Shown in pieces: positions 17,667 through 26,367 of a stretch of DNA of 64,000 nt. This stretch comes from Armatimonadota bacterium (GTDB lineage: Bacteria; Armatimonadota; UBA5829; DTJY01), in assembly GCA_023511795.1 (NCBI GenBank), contig JAIMAU010000002.1, forward strand, positions 124,001-188,000, in the 5' to 3' direction. Within the stretch, counting starts at the first letter, position 1. The number at the start of each line of letters is the position of its first letter. Below the pieces are notes generated by a model. The model was given only the letters and a program-made list of their open reading frames with translations. It did no database searches and was not told where the DNA came from. The translations under genes and the position numbers were made by a program.

Positions 17667-19085
17667 TTAGTGCTCAGTGCTTTTAGGGTTTGGCGGTTTG
17701 TTTGTTTCCATGGAGTCTTCGGCAACTTCCTTTGAAGCTTCTTGTTTGCTTCGTAGCTGTTCTAGCCTTTCTTTTATTTTTGCTTCGTATCCATGGTCGG
17801 TTGGCTCGTAATATGGGCCTGACTTTATTCCGTCGGGCATGTACTGTTGTTCGACCCAATTATCTGGGAAATCATGGGGGTATTTGTATCCCTTCCCGTG
17901 GCCTAGCCGGCTTGCTCCGCGGTAGTTTGCATCACGAAGGTGAATTGGCACTGGCTTGGTTTCTTTCTCTGCAACATCTTTGAGGGCACGGTTTATACCC
18001 TTATATGAGGCATTGCTTTTTGGTGCGCATGCAAGATAGATAGTAGCTTGGGCGAGTGGGATTTGTGCCTCTGGCATCCCGACGTATTCGACTGCATGAG
18101 CGGCGGCGGTTGCTACAACAAGCGCCATGGGGTCTGCATTCCCTATGTCTTCGGCTGCTTGGATTACAATTCGGCGGGCAATGAATCTGGGGTCCTCGCC
18201 CGCGTAAATCATCCTAGCTAGCCAATAAAGGGCGGCATCTGGGTCTGAACCGCGCATCGACTTAATGAACGCCGAGATTACGTCGTAGTGATTATCGCCA
18301 TCCTTGTCATAGGCTAGCGCTCTCTGTTGGATGGCGTCTTCGGCCACCTGGAGGGTCACAACTCGGCGCCCGTTTTCGTCTGGCGGGACGGTTAGAGCGG
18401 CTAGTTCTAAAGCATTTAGTGCGACCCGAGCATCGCCATTTGCCGCATCAACCAGGTGTGCCATTGCCTCGTCAGTTATAACGACATTCCAGCTGCCGAG
18501 ACCTCGCTCTTTATCTTCGATTGCTGTTCGGATTAGCTGTTCGATTTGCTCTGCTGTAAGGCGCTCAAACCTGAATATGCGAGAACGTGAGATTAGGGGC
18601 GAATTTACTTCAAAGAAGGGGTTTTCGGTTGTTGCGCCGATTAATACAATTGTGCCGTTTTCCACGTGTGGAAGAAATGCGTCTTGTTGAGCTTTATTGA
18701 AGCGATGTATCTCATCTACGAAGAGGATTGTTTTTCTGCCATGGAGTTTTTGGCGTTCCTTTGCTCTTTCTATTATCTTGCGGATGTCGGCGACGCCTGA
18801 GGTAACAGCACTAAAGTTTTCGAATGCAGCTTTAGAAGTCTTCGCGATAATAGCTGCTAGGCTACTCTTCCCGCATCCTGGGGGCCCCCAAAATATGGCT
18901 GATTGAAGCTCATCAGCTTCAATTGCTCGACGGAGAAGTTTTCCTGGTCCAATTATATGTGCCTGGCCGACGAATTCATCTAGCGTACGAGGACGCATTC
19001 GAGCGGCAAGCGGCATCTCAGAATGTGACTCCGCCGCATGGTCGAACAGATCCATTGGCTGGGAGTTTTCCGCAGAGGTTCGCAT
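17667..19085 (-). CDS. rarA: replication-associated recombination protein A (AAA+ ATPase)
   Basis: RarA (MgsA, Mgs1/WRNIP1 family) acts at stalled replication forks as a clamp-loader-like tetramer. The 472-residue protein has PLAARMRPRTLDEFVGQ, Walker A GPPGCGKS at residues 67-74, Walker B ILFVDEIHRFN near 120, sensor-1 GATTENPFFEVN, and the C-terminal tetramer domain with KSMRGSDPDAALYWLARM and YPHDFPDNWV. The first ATG is at 19085; ATG 19055 (MDLFDH) matches how many homologs begin and is an equal candidate, as neither has a strong SD. A serine/lysine-rich tail is probably disordered. It stands immediately downstream of the candidate 6S RNA region. Confidence 0.95.
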   Translation of the reverse strand: MRTSAENSQPMDLFDHAAESHSEMPLAARMRPRTLDEFVGQAHIIGPGKLLRRAIEADELQSAIFWGPPGCGKSSLAAIIAKTSKAAFENFSAVTSGVADIRKIIERAKERQKLHGRKTILFVDEIHRFNKAQQDAFLPHVENGTIVLIGATTENPFFEVNSPLISRSRIFRFERLTAEQIEQLIRTAIEDKERGLGSWNVVITDEAMAHLVDAANGDARVALNALELAALTVPPDENGRRVVTLQVAEDAIQQRALAYDKDGDNHYDVISAFIKSMRGSDPDAALYWLARMIYAGEDPRFIARRIVIQAAEDIGNADPMALVVATAAAHAVEYVGMPEAQIPLAQATIYLACAPKSNASYKGINRALKDVAEKETKPVPIHLRDANYRGASRLGHGKGYKYPHDFPDNWVEQQYMPDGIKSGPYYEPTDHGYEAKIKERLEQLRSKQEASKEVAEDSMETNKPPNPKSTEH

Positions 19086-19103
19086 GGCACTGAAAAAGAT
19101 TAA

Positions 19104-19174
19104 CGAGTAACGAGTAACTTTTCCCTTGCCCTTGAATATAAATGGAAATTGTTTTGCTAGTTACTCGTTACTCG
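19104..19174. repeat. 16-bp perfect inverted repeat built from two CGAGTAA units
   Basis: CGAGTAACGAGTAACT (19104-19119) is the exact reverse complement of AGTTACTCGTTACTCG (19159-19174), with 39 bases between the arms. Each arm is itself a tandem of the unit CGAGTAA. It lies between rarA and the candidate 6S RNA. The right arm overlaps the proposed -35 to -10 spacer of that RNA. It may be an operator, a mobile repeat or a recombination relic; I cannot choose. Confidence 0.6.
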
Positions 19175-19186
19175 CTAGATTAGAAA

Positions 19187-19320
19187 CCCCACGGTGCCGT
19201 GTGCCTAACAAGTTTTTGAACCCGTAGAGCACGGGCGGGTGCCCTCACGATTGCTTTGCGATTCCCCAAAAGAAATTTTGAGCGGGGCTGCCACGCCACA
19301 ACCGAATCAGGCCCCATTTT
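19187..19320 (+). ncRNA. ssrS: candidate 6S RNA (RNA polymerase regulator)
   Basis: No protein reading frame explains the 355-base gap upstream of rarA. Reading plus, GTGCCGTG (19194-19201) pairs with CACGCCAC (19292-19299) with one mismatch, and GCC (19203-19205) can extend it with GGC, closing a long rod. Inside is a bubble strand with GTTTTTGAACCC followed by the hairpin CCCGTAGAGCACGGG, then an apical hairpin ATTGCTTTGCGAT (19250-19262), and a 3' strand hairpin CAAAAGAAATTTTG. The TTTGAACC strand next to a small hairpin in a central bubble recalls 6S RNAs, and 6S genes are often beside rarA. A TTTGCT/TAGATT pair (19153-19181) could be its promoter. Length is short for 6S, so ends are uncertain. 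Confidence 0.45.
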
Positions 19321-19440
19321 ACTTTGAGTGTCGGCTCAAAACTTCCTCGGCCAAATCACGAACACAGCAGGGTTTCTCGACAATCCTGTGGTGCTATTTT
19401 GATAATACCATATGATAGTGGAATTTGCAACCTGGTATTC

Positions 19441-21273
19441 TTACCTGACCATTGCCTTGGCGGGGGAATTTGCTGTCCCAATCTCCATCCACCCGCAGGA
19501 GTCGAGGTTATCCATATCGTTTTCCGTGCCAGGATTGAGCATCTGTGCAATATCTATAAAGGTTCCGGAGCCAGTACCATTTCTGCGGTGAACTGAAATG
19601 CTCCATATGGGTATCCAAGGTCCATTACCAATGCGCATGCGACTTTGTTTTAGCTTGAGGATAACGAATTCGGCTTGTTCATTGCTTGCGTCAGCGGCTT
19701 TATCTTTCCATATTGATGCAGAATATTCGTCTGAGGTTGCCCAGTTTTTGAGAAGCTTTCTTTGGTTTTCGCTTAGCTCATCGAATGGAAGGCCATCGTT
19801 AGTTTCGGCTTTTGCGCGTTGTTGTGGGGTGAGGCTGCCCAGAAATAAGAGGAGCCGCTTGTTGTTTTTTATTTCCTTGCCGTCGCCTAGTCCGTAGAAG
19901 CTGAGGTCATCTAGTTGTCTGTCGTTTAATGTGGCAATTTCAAATAACTCCTGCAATCCTAACCCGCGCTGCTTTTTTATTTGCTTCCAGCGTGCTAGCA
20001 ATTTGCAGGGGATCTCTCTTTGTCTGTATCTGGACCAGTTTGGACTTGATATGACATAGATTCCGTCTAACTCAACCACTTCGCAGTCAGTCAAGAATGC
20101 GATTCGGTATATGAATGACTCGGGTGGCTCTGGTTCGTCAAGCTCTTCTGGTTCCCATTCGTTTTGGGCGAGGTATGTAAAATATTCGGTGATAATTGGA
20201 ATTCCTGTCTGTTGAGCAATCTCATCGAGCAGGTAGTACAACGCGAGAGGCTTGTTAAGTTGGAGTTGCACAGGTGGCCGCGTTGGCGCCTTTGGTTTTG
20301 GCCATGCTCCATCAGCCTTTTCATCAGCTGGTTCATTGTCTTTTAGTGTTTCCTCCCTGGGCAAGGTGGCAAAAGTAATTATGTGTGTGCAGCTTTTCGC
20401 ATCCCCTACTTTTTCAGAAGTCTTTTCTTTTTCTCCATAAATAGTGCATACCAGAACTGCACCAAAATCTAGGTCGTCTTGTTTGATTGTGAATACAATG
20501 CTTCCAATAGATTTCCAAAAGGCAGCCTTTGCGTTTGTGGCTTTGGTATTTGACATCTGATTTTCAGAATCCGTCTGGAGCTGTTGCTCTACCGCCTCTT
20601 GCCATTCATTTGTTCTTCGATTTAGGGCGGCCAGCAACATAGCCGAGAACTCTGGCGTCATCTGTTGGCTGCCTATCCTGAGCTCACTGCTTTGCCACAA
20701 AATGTTCTTTTTGGAAGTAGGCAAAGCGTCATATAGGCGAAGAACCATTATGTTGATTTCATCCCGGAGGTCAAGGTAAATTGGGTCGATTTCTTGGTAT
20801 TTGTTCTTCAGTTCCTCTGGCGAGAGTTTAGATGCAGCGGCAAGCTCTTGGACATATTTGCGCAAATTCTTGATCTCGCCCCGCCTATTTGCTGCCGCTT
20901 CAGCGCGTGCTGCAGAATCCATTTGGAAGGTATATTGCCATTTTCCGTCTTTCCCTTTCTCTCGTGAACTTTGGAGGTGAAGCGCTGCCCCGATGGCGCT
21001 CTGCAATTTCAGAATCGGAATGTCTTTGACAAAAACAGCGAGCTTGTTTTCTGAGACTTCCTTGTCGGCGGTAAATTTCACGCCTGTTTTTGCACTCAAC
21101 TTTTCAAGAAATTCCGTGAGGGGTATTCCGATTGCCCTTATGCTCACCTTGTTGGCAAGACGGCTATCGTCCGCGAAATTGTTAACTTTTGGGTTTTCAG
21201 CTGCATAGGTTGACAATATAAGGCACTTTGAGATCGCAAAGAAAAGGGAAACTCGGGCAAGACGTCTGCACAT
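19441..21273 (-). CDS. exported STN-domain protein, paralog of the next gene
   Basis: A 610-residue protein with a signal peptide (ARVSLFFAISKCLIL, cleavage near YAAEN). Residues of about 35-125 form an STN-like module: LANKVSIRAIGIPLTEFLEK, SAKTGVKFTADKEVS, then AALHLQSSREKG and WQYTFQMDS. A second similar unit occurs near residues 345-410 (LALYYLLDEIAQQTGIPII, then DGIYVISSPNW). An asparagine/aspartate-rich LNDRQLDDLSFYGLGDG stretch is shared with the neighbour. No catalytic motif is seen. AAGGAG precedes ATG 21273. It follows the 547-residue paralog by 27 bases on the same strand, so they are one operon and likely arose by tandem duplication. Function unknown. Confidence 0.7.
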   Translation of the reverse strand: MCRRLARVSLFFAISKCLILSTYAAENPKVNNFADDSRLANKVSIRAIGIPLTEFLEKLSAKTGVKFTADKEVSENKLAVFVKDIPILKLQSAIGAALHLQSSREKGKDGKWQYTFQMDSAARAEAAANRRGEIKNLRKYVQELAAASKLSPEELKNKYQEIDPIYLDLRDEINIMVLRLYDALPTSKKNILWQSSELRIGSQQMTPEFSAMLLAALNRRTNEWQEAVEQQLQTDSENQMSNTKATNAKAAFWKSIGSIVFTIKQDDLDFGAVLVCTIYGEKEKTSEKVGDAKSCTHIITFATLPREETLKDNEPADEKADGAWPKPKAPTRPPVQLQLNKPLALYYLLDEIAQQTGIPIITEYFTYLAQNEWEPEELDEPEPPESFIYRIAFLTDCEVVELDGIYVISSPNWSRYRQREIPCKLLARWKQIKKQRGLGLQELFEIATLNDRQLDDLSFYGLGDGKEIKNNKRLLLFLGSLTPQQRAKAETNDGLPFDELSENQRKLLKNWATSDEYSASIWKDKAADASNEQAEFVILKLKQSRMRIGNGPWIPIWSISVHRRNGTGSGTFIDIAQMLNPGTENDMDNLDSCGWMEIGTANSPAKAMVR

Positions 21274-21300
21274 GGTTTTTCTCCTTATTTTTGGGTGAGT

Positions 21301-22944
21301 TTACTTGAGCTTCAAAATATCTGTTCTGATGCGGCCGTCTCGGGTTTTAACACTAAATACAACATTATCGTTCCCTTGCTTTTTAATCCAAACAGTTGCT
21401 CCCTCAGCATCCGGCGCGAAAAATTTCGAAGGATCACGGTCGGGAAGCATCGCAGACTCAAGCCATGCAATTAATCTATCCTTCTGAAGCTGAGATAATT
21501 TCTTGGATGGCAAACCTTGTTTGCTCTCGGCTAGCTTCCATTGTTCACTATTGAGAGTATATGCAAATTTCAAGGGCTTTACAGCATCCAAGAGCGATGG
21601 CGGATAGGTCACTCCCATGAATCTCAGTGCTTTTATTTGTCTGTCATTTAGGTTGGCAATCTCTATTAATTCTTTCAATCCGAGCCTGCCTGATGTTTTA
21701 AGTACATCCATCCAATGGGCTATCTTGCTTTGGGATACATTGCTATCTCTGTCATAGTACCATTCCTTGCCATATAGGATACATGTTGGGCCATTCATTT
21801 TCCAACGGCAGTAGAACAAACCGGCGACTTTCTCGATTAGTTGTGCGAGCGAGTCCCCACCGACGAAGATCCACTCATTGACTCCCATCGAAGTTAGATA
21901 GCGGGGTACAAAGTAATCGCAGACAAAGTTAATGCCTTCGGCGTCGCACATTAGTTCTAGAGCTTGCGGGAGAACTACTGACTTAGGAAACTGCGTCTTT
22001 GCTTTTTCTGCAAGGCGGCCTTCAAGAGGTTTTTTAGGCACAACTTTGTAGACTTCACCTAATACTGGGTCAGGCTCGGTTGTTATCTTAAAAAGGTCTG
22101 TATTCTGCGCAATGTCAATGCCTGATTCTGGAGATGGGTTGAGTACAAGGCTCATGTTGTTATTGTTGCTGCCCTTTAGTGTCAGCCAGAGAGATCTTCC
22201 GCCTAAAGGGTCATCCTGAGCTTCAAAGCATATGGCTACTAGTTTATCGCCAAGTTTTATGTTCTCGGATTTTTCGCGATACTTGATATTTTCGTCAAAA
22301 TTGCTAATGATGCGTTTACGCAAATCAGCAGGTAGCTCAGAAATTTTAATTGGAAGTGTGCCATTTTTCCACAGCCTAGACTTCTTTGCATCATCGAGCC
22401 AACCGTAAAGTGCAACGGCCATTCTAAACTCTTTTTGGTCTATAAAAGGAGCAACAATACGGTCTTCCTTGATTTTCTTTTGAATTTCTGCTTCAGGCAA
22501 CTTCAAAGTTTCCACAGCTAGCGCCATCTGGCGTGCAAGCTGTTGCTCTGCATTCTTCTTTAAGATATTCGCCTCCCGAGCGGTCTTGGCGTCTTGGTAG
22601 AATACATATTCCCACTGTCCCTCCATTCCCTTTCTGGATATTTGAAGGTGGAGTGCTTGGGCGACCGAGTCAAGGAGATTTCCCAATTGGATATCCTTTG
22701 CCATAACTATCAGTCTAAGGTCTCCTACGTCTCCATGGGCGCTTAACTTGACGCCGGTTTGCCTTGAGATATTTGCGAGAAATTCGTTGAGAGGCTGTCC
22801 TGATACCTTTACGCTTACTTTTTGATCTAGCCGAGGGTCTTTTGCTAGTTCGGAAAGACCACATTGGCTGAGGCCCATAAAGAGGCAGACTGTGAAAACG
22901 AAGAGGAAAGCAAACGTTGTGACTTTTTTAGGCGCTGGCATCAT
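21301..22944 (-). CDS. exported STN-domain protein, paralog of the downstream gene
   Basis: A 547-residue protein with a signal peptide (TTFAFLFVFTVCLFMGLSQC, possibly lipidated at that cysteine). The first STN module is at about residues 35-115: LDQKVSVKVSGQPLNEFLAN, SRQTGVKLSAHGDVG, ALHLQISRKGMEGQWEYVFY. The second is near 320-385 (VVLPQALELMCDAEGINFV, then YGKEWYYDRD). The shared element IANLNDRQIKALRFMGV matches LNDRQLDDLSFYGL in the paralog. It lies first in the operon, 27 bases ahead of the 610-residue gene. It has no secretin or transporter domain. A periplasmic ligand-binding or structural role is a guess. Confidence 0.7.
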   Translation of the reverse strand: MMPAPKKVTTFAFLFVFTVCLFMGLSQCGLSELAKDPRLDQKVSVKVSGQPLNEFLANISRQTGVKLSAHGDVGDLRLIVMAKDIQLGNLLDSVAQALHLQISRKGMEGQWEYVFYQDAKTAREANILKKNAEQQLARQMALAVETLKLPEAEIQKKIKEDRIVAPFIDQKEFRMAVALYGWLDDAKKSRLWKNGTLPIKISELPADLRKRIISNFDENIKYREKSENIKLGDKLVAICFEAQDDPLGGRSLWLTLKGSNNNNMSLVLNPSPESGIDIAQNTDLFKITTEPDPVLGEVYKVVPKKPLEGRLAEKAKTQFPKSVVLPQALELMCDAEGINFVCDYFVPRYLTSMGVNEWIFVGGDSLAQLIEKVAGLFYCRWKMNGPTCILYGKEWYYDRDSNVSQSKIAHWMDVLKTSGRLGLKELIEIANLNDRQIKALRFMGVTYPPSLLDAVKPLKFAYTLNSEQWKLAESKQGLPSKKLSQLQKDRLIAWLESAMLPDRDPSKFFAPDAEGATVWIKKQGNDNVVFSVKTRDGRIRTDILKLK

Positions 22945-23147
22945 ATTTACTTTTCACCTCGGGTTAACTATATGTCGGAAAGGGTGAATTGTCAACCATA
23001 TTTCTTGGTTAAAAAGCTTTTTGCCGTGGTAAAGGTCTTTGCATTTGCAACGAGAATAGCTTATGGGTTTGGAGGTAAGAGTCATAGGGTTAGAGAAACT
23101 TAGCTTAAAAATAGTAAGACGGAGTTTCTTAGAAAAAGAGGATAAAA

Positions 23148-23561
23148 GTGCGGCCCCTGGATATTATTCGCAAAAAGCGAGACGGCGAAGAAAATTCTCC
23201 TGAGGAGATTAATTTTTTCATGGAAGCATACATTCGGGGCGAGGTATCCGATTTTCAAATGGCCGCCTGGCTAATGGCCGTCTACTTTCGAGGCATGAGT
23301 GCCAGTGAGACTGCCGCTCTCACTATGGCCATGGTTAGAAGTGGCTGCATCCTTGAGCTTAGCTGCATTCCTGGGCGAAAGGTTGATAAGCACAGTACTG
23401 GGGGTGTCGGCGACAAGACTACTATAGTTTTGGTTCCTCTCTTAGCTGCTGTCGGACTCCCGGTGATAAAAATTTCTGGTCGAAGTCTTGGTTTTACAGG
23501 TGGCACAATTGACAAAATAGAGTCAATACCGGGATTTCGAACAGAGCTCTCGACTCAGTAA
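23148..23561 (+). pseudogene. pdp: pyrimidine-nucleoside phosphorylase, N-terminal part before an in-frame TAA
   Basis: The family cleaves thymidine or uridine with phosphate to free base and (deoxy)ribose-1-phosphate. The 137-residue fragment starts at GTG 23148 ([17 protein letters not shown]) and has [15 protein letters not shown], the phosphate-binding signature, and [22 protein letters not shown]. It stops at TAA 23559-23561. The next codon continues in the same frame with the rest of the enzyme, and family alignment from memory places a glutamate or similar residue at the stop, so GAA to TAA is the simplest change. Either a real loss of function, a recent sequencing/assembly error, or rare readthrough. 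Read through, the protein would be 435 codons, the usual family length. Confidence 0.85.
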
Positions 23562-24452
23562 ATGGTCGACCAGGTGCGACGAATAGGTGCAGCTATTGTG
23601 GCCCAGTCAGAAAACCTAGTTCCTGCTGACAAGAAGATTTATGCGCTGAGAGACCTCACCGCCACTGTGGAATCCATTCCACTTATTGCGGCAAGTGTGA
23701 TGAGCAAGAAGGTTGCAGCCGGCGCTGATGCAATTGTTCTTGACGTTAAGGCAGGGTTGGGAGCATTCATGAAGACCATCGCTGAGGCTCGGCAACTGGC
23801 ACAAACTATGGTAAGTATTGGCAAAAATGTGGGTAAGGAAACTGTAGCCGCCATAACCAATATGGACCAGCCGCTCGGACGTGCTGTTGGAAATTCACTT
23901 GAGGTAAAGGAAGCCATTGAGACTCTGAAAGGGAATGGGCCGCCAGATTTGGTTGAACTCTGCGTGCGTCTTGCATGCATAGCGTTGGTGCTGGGGCGGA
24001 AGGCTTTAACACTGGCTGAGGGGGAGAGAGCGGTCCGCGAAGCGCTTTGCTCGGGGAACGGGGCCGCAAAGTTCAAAGAGATAATCGAAGCTCAAGGAGG
24101 CAACCCAGCGGTTGTAGATGACCCAACGCTTCTTCCGAAGGCTCCTGTGGTCCGGGAAGTTGTTTCGCCTGCTAGTGGTTATATTTGGCAATTGGATGCC
24201 TATAAAGTTGCTCGAGCAGAGGTAGAACTTGGAGGTTGTAGAGGCGAGGTAGGAGCATCACCAGATCCAGCGGTTGGGATTGTTCTGCATCGGAAGGTTG
24301 GTGATAAAGTGTCTGTTGGCGAAGTTTTGGGGGAAATTCATGCTGGGGACGGGAGGCTCGCCTTAATGGCGGAGGAAATTGTACTTAGTGCATATGCTTT
24401 TAACTCAGAACCGCCGCCTCCCCAACCGATAGTTCACGAAATTATTGCATAA
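23562..24452 (+). pseudogene. pdp: pyrimidine-nucleoside phosphorylase, C-terminal part after the in-frame TAA
   Basis: The same frame as the fragment before continues from ATG 23562, immediately after the TAA. The 296 residues carry ADKKIYALRDLTATVESIPL, SVMSKKVAAGADAIVLDVK and the catalytic-domain AFMKTIAEARQLAQ, then a C-terminal biotin-like barrel (VGIVLHRKVGDKVSVGEVLG) and the usual end VHEIIA. No SD precedes the ATG except a weak GAG stretch, so efficient reinitiation is doubtful. All residues after the stop look well preserved, with no other lesion, which suggests a young event or an error. Folded alone it would lack the alpha domain that forms the dimer. Confidence 0.85.
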
Positions 24453-24522
24453 TGAGGCGAATTGAAAACGCAGTTTGGAAATTGTCACCAATAATGTTTA
24501 TGATGATAGGGGGTGAGCCGAT

Positions 24523-24603
24523 ATGAAAACCAAGACTATTGCGCTAGTAATTTTAGCACTTGTTGTTTCGGCGTTAGTTGGCGGGTGCAAAGGGGGCCCA
24601 TGA
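24523..24603 (+). CDS. 26-residue putative lipoprotein
   Basis: A small open frame below the usual length limit: ATG at 24523, AGGGGG nine bases ahead, and 26 codons. A lysine-rich start is followed by a hydrophobic run (IALVILALVVSALVGGC) with a textbook lipobox, then only CKGGP before the stop. The layout recalls entericidin-like tiny lipoproteins, which also end just after the lipidated cysteine. It lies between the broken phosphorylase gene and the DUF2752 gene. Alternatively the downstream sequence is a decayed longer lipoprotein. No function can be assigned. Confidence 0.55.
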   Translation: MKTKTIALVILALVVSALVGGCKGGP

Positions 24604-24656
24604 GGTAAGTCGCCGACTTCCGGTCCGGAAGCTGCCATACGTATAACACTAGTTTG

Positions 24657-25082
24657 ATGGTTTGGACAGCGCATTTTGCGTCAAAGAGAAGCTTTTTAGG
24701 ACTTGAAATCGTGTTAAAAAAGCTTGCATTAGTTGCGTCGTTTCCTGTATTCATCTTTGCGGCAAAGTTTTTTCCGTACGAGCACATGCCAGGCATATGC
24801 GTGTTCTATAAACTAACTGGCTATCCTTGTCCAACTTGTGGCATGACGAGGTCGGTTATTGCCCTGACACGTCTAGATTTCCATGAGGCGTTTGCTTATA
24901 ATGCACTGGCTCCCTTCCTGATTGCAGCTTTCGGCATATGGTGGGGTAATCTAGTGTACAAGACGGTCTATGGCCGGAGAACATGGCTTGATGATTGGTT
25001 TGTACGTCACCTAAATATTTTGGTTGTCTTGGGGTTTGTTGTACTTCTTACTTGGGATATGCTCCGAATACTTTTGATGTAA
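24657..25082 (+). CDS. DUF2752-family membrane protein
   Basis: A 141-residue inner-membrane protein with about three hydrophobic segments. It carries the DUF2752 hallmark CVFYKLTGYPCPTCGMTRS near residues 49-67, with the cysteine-rich CPTCGMTR core, in the loop after the first helix. Members are small membrane proteins of unknown role found in many phyla. The start is uncertain: ATG 24657 gives a long tail, and an internal GTG near the LKKLALVASF segment is plausible. No strong SD is seen for either. It follows the tiny lipoprotein gene by about 50 bases. Confidence 0.8.
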   Translation: MVWTAHFASKRSFLGLEIVLKKLALVASFPVFIFAAKFFPYEHMPGICVFYKLTGYPCPTCGMTRSVIALTRLDFHEAFAYNALAPFLIAAFGIWWGNLVYKTVYGRRTWLDDWFVRHLNILVVLGFVVLLTWDMLRILLM

Positions 25083-25185
25083 TTTCGGAAGTTTCATGAA
25101 AAGTATGCCAACACGAGCGGTGCAGGATAATTATCCATATTAGTCGAACAAGAAATAAGTTAACTCTATCAGCGGAGCAATTTGC

Positions 25186-25662
25186 ATGTCAGAGCAGACC
25201 AATAGAAAAGTTTGCCCATATTGTCAAGCGAACAATTTCCTTTCCAGCGGGATATGCTGGCGTTGCGGTCGGCCGCTACCGCCACAAGAAGGACAGCTGG
25301 AACAACCGAAGACACCTCCGACGACAGCCCAGCCTCAGATGAATCAGGCGGCGCCTCCTCCTGCACAACAACACCCACAATACTCATCTAGTCAGCCTTC
25401 GGGAGGCACAAGTGGACTTATTATCGCAGGCTTCATTCTGGCGGCGTTATCCTTTATGTGCTATCCTTTATTCTTGCTGGGCGCAGTTTCGATAATATTG
25501 GGTTCAGTCGCCTATGGTCGCGGTGACCGAATGGGGATTTGGGTAATAGTTGCTGGTGCGATTGGCATGCTTTTTGGGGCAATGGCATTTGGCTTAACTA
25601 TCTGTTCGCTTAGTGACGTTTTCTGGCAGGCTAGAGCCTGGCCTGGCCTTGCCCGAGAATAG
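25186..25662 (+). CDS. zinc-ribbon membrane protein (DUF4190-like)
   Basis: A 158-residue protein with an N-terminal double zinc knuckle, CPYCQAN (residues near 10-16) and CWRCGRP (near 25-31), then a long proline/glutamine-rich linker (about 32-80), then two hydrophobic segments (GLIIAGFILAALSFMC and GIWVIVAGAIGMLFGAM) with the intervening LGAVSIILGSVAYGRGD, as in DUF4190 proteins. GGAG lies 8 bases before the ATG. Function of the family is unknown; a metal-binding or signalling role at the membrane is inference. Confidence 0.75.
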   Translation: MSEQTNRKVCPYCQANNFLSSGICWRCGRPLPPQEGQLEQPKTPPTTAQPQMNQAAPPPAQQHPQYSSSQPSGGTSGLIIAGFILAALSFMCYPLFLLGAVSIILGSVAYGRGDRMGIWVIVAGAIGMLFGAMAFGLTICSLSDVFWQARAWPGLARE

Positions 25663-25785
25663 ATTAAAGTGTTCCGTTTGAATACCGTAGTTTTTGGCGG
25701 TGACCTCAGTATCACTTGTGCCTCTTGACAATCTATATTCTCAATTCTAACATACCAAGCAATTATAAAAGCGGAGGATGAAAAG

Positions 25786-26367
25786 ATGATTGAAGACATC
25801 ATAAAAGCAAGTCGGAGCTATCGAAGGTTTCATGAAGACAAGCCTATAAGCGAGGACACTCTCAGATATTTGGTCAATTTAGCAAGGCTCTCGCCATCGG
25901 CGGCTAACCTTCAGCCTTTGAAATACATAATCTCCGCCGACCGTAATTTGAATGAACGAATATTTCCAACTCTTGCATGGGCAGGTTATTTGCGGCCTTG
26001 GATGGGGCCAGCAGAAGGCGAGCGGCCCGTTGCTTACATAATCATTCTCGGCGATACAGAAATAACAAAGAACTTTGGTTGCGACCATGGCATCGCTGCT
26101 CAGAGCATAATGCTTGGTGCTGCAGAAAAAGGGATTGGCGGATGCATGGTTGGTGCTATAGATAGGCAGAGGCTTCGTGAGGTACTTGGGCTTCCTGAGC
26201 GGTATGAAATTCTGCTTGTCATTGCACTTGGCTACCCTAGCGAGAAGGTGGTTCTTGAGGACGTTGGTCCTGATGGGAGTATCAAGTACTACCGTGATTC
26301 TCACGATGTCCACCATGTCCCCAAGCGGCCATTGGAAGAGATTATTCTTAAGGTGGGTGGGATTTAG
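25786..26367 (+). CDS. nitroreductase-family FMN oxidoreductase
   Basis: A 193-residue protein of the nitroreductase/flavin reductase family, which uses FMN and NAD(P)H. The N-terminal SRSYRRFHEDKPISEDTLR and RLSPSAANLQPLKYII hold the FMN-phosphate contacts; AAQSIMLGAAEKGIGGCMVG is the conserved central stretch, and IALGYPSEKVV lies near the end. GGAGG eight bases before ATG 25786. The stop overlaps the next gene's GTG start by one base, so it is translated together with the Gfo/Idh/MocA oxidoreductase. The physiological substrate is not evident. Confidence 0.9.
   Translation: MIEDIIKASRSYRRFHEDKPISEDTLRYLVNLARLSPSAANLQPLKYIISADRNLNERIFPTLAWAGYLRPWMGPAEGERPVAYIIILGDTEITKNFGCDHGIAAQSIMLGAAEKGIGGCMVGAIDRQRLREVLGLPERYEILLVIALGYPSEKVVLEDVGPDGSIKYYRDSHDVHHVPKRPLEEIILKVGGI

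Noticed and set aside
19211-19226. TTCAAA-like T-arm on the minus strand as a tRNA
   Set aside because: The neighbouring bases do not form the 5-bp T-stem, and no acceptor, D or anticodon stem can be drawn.
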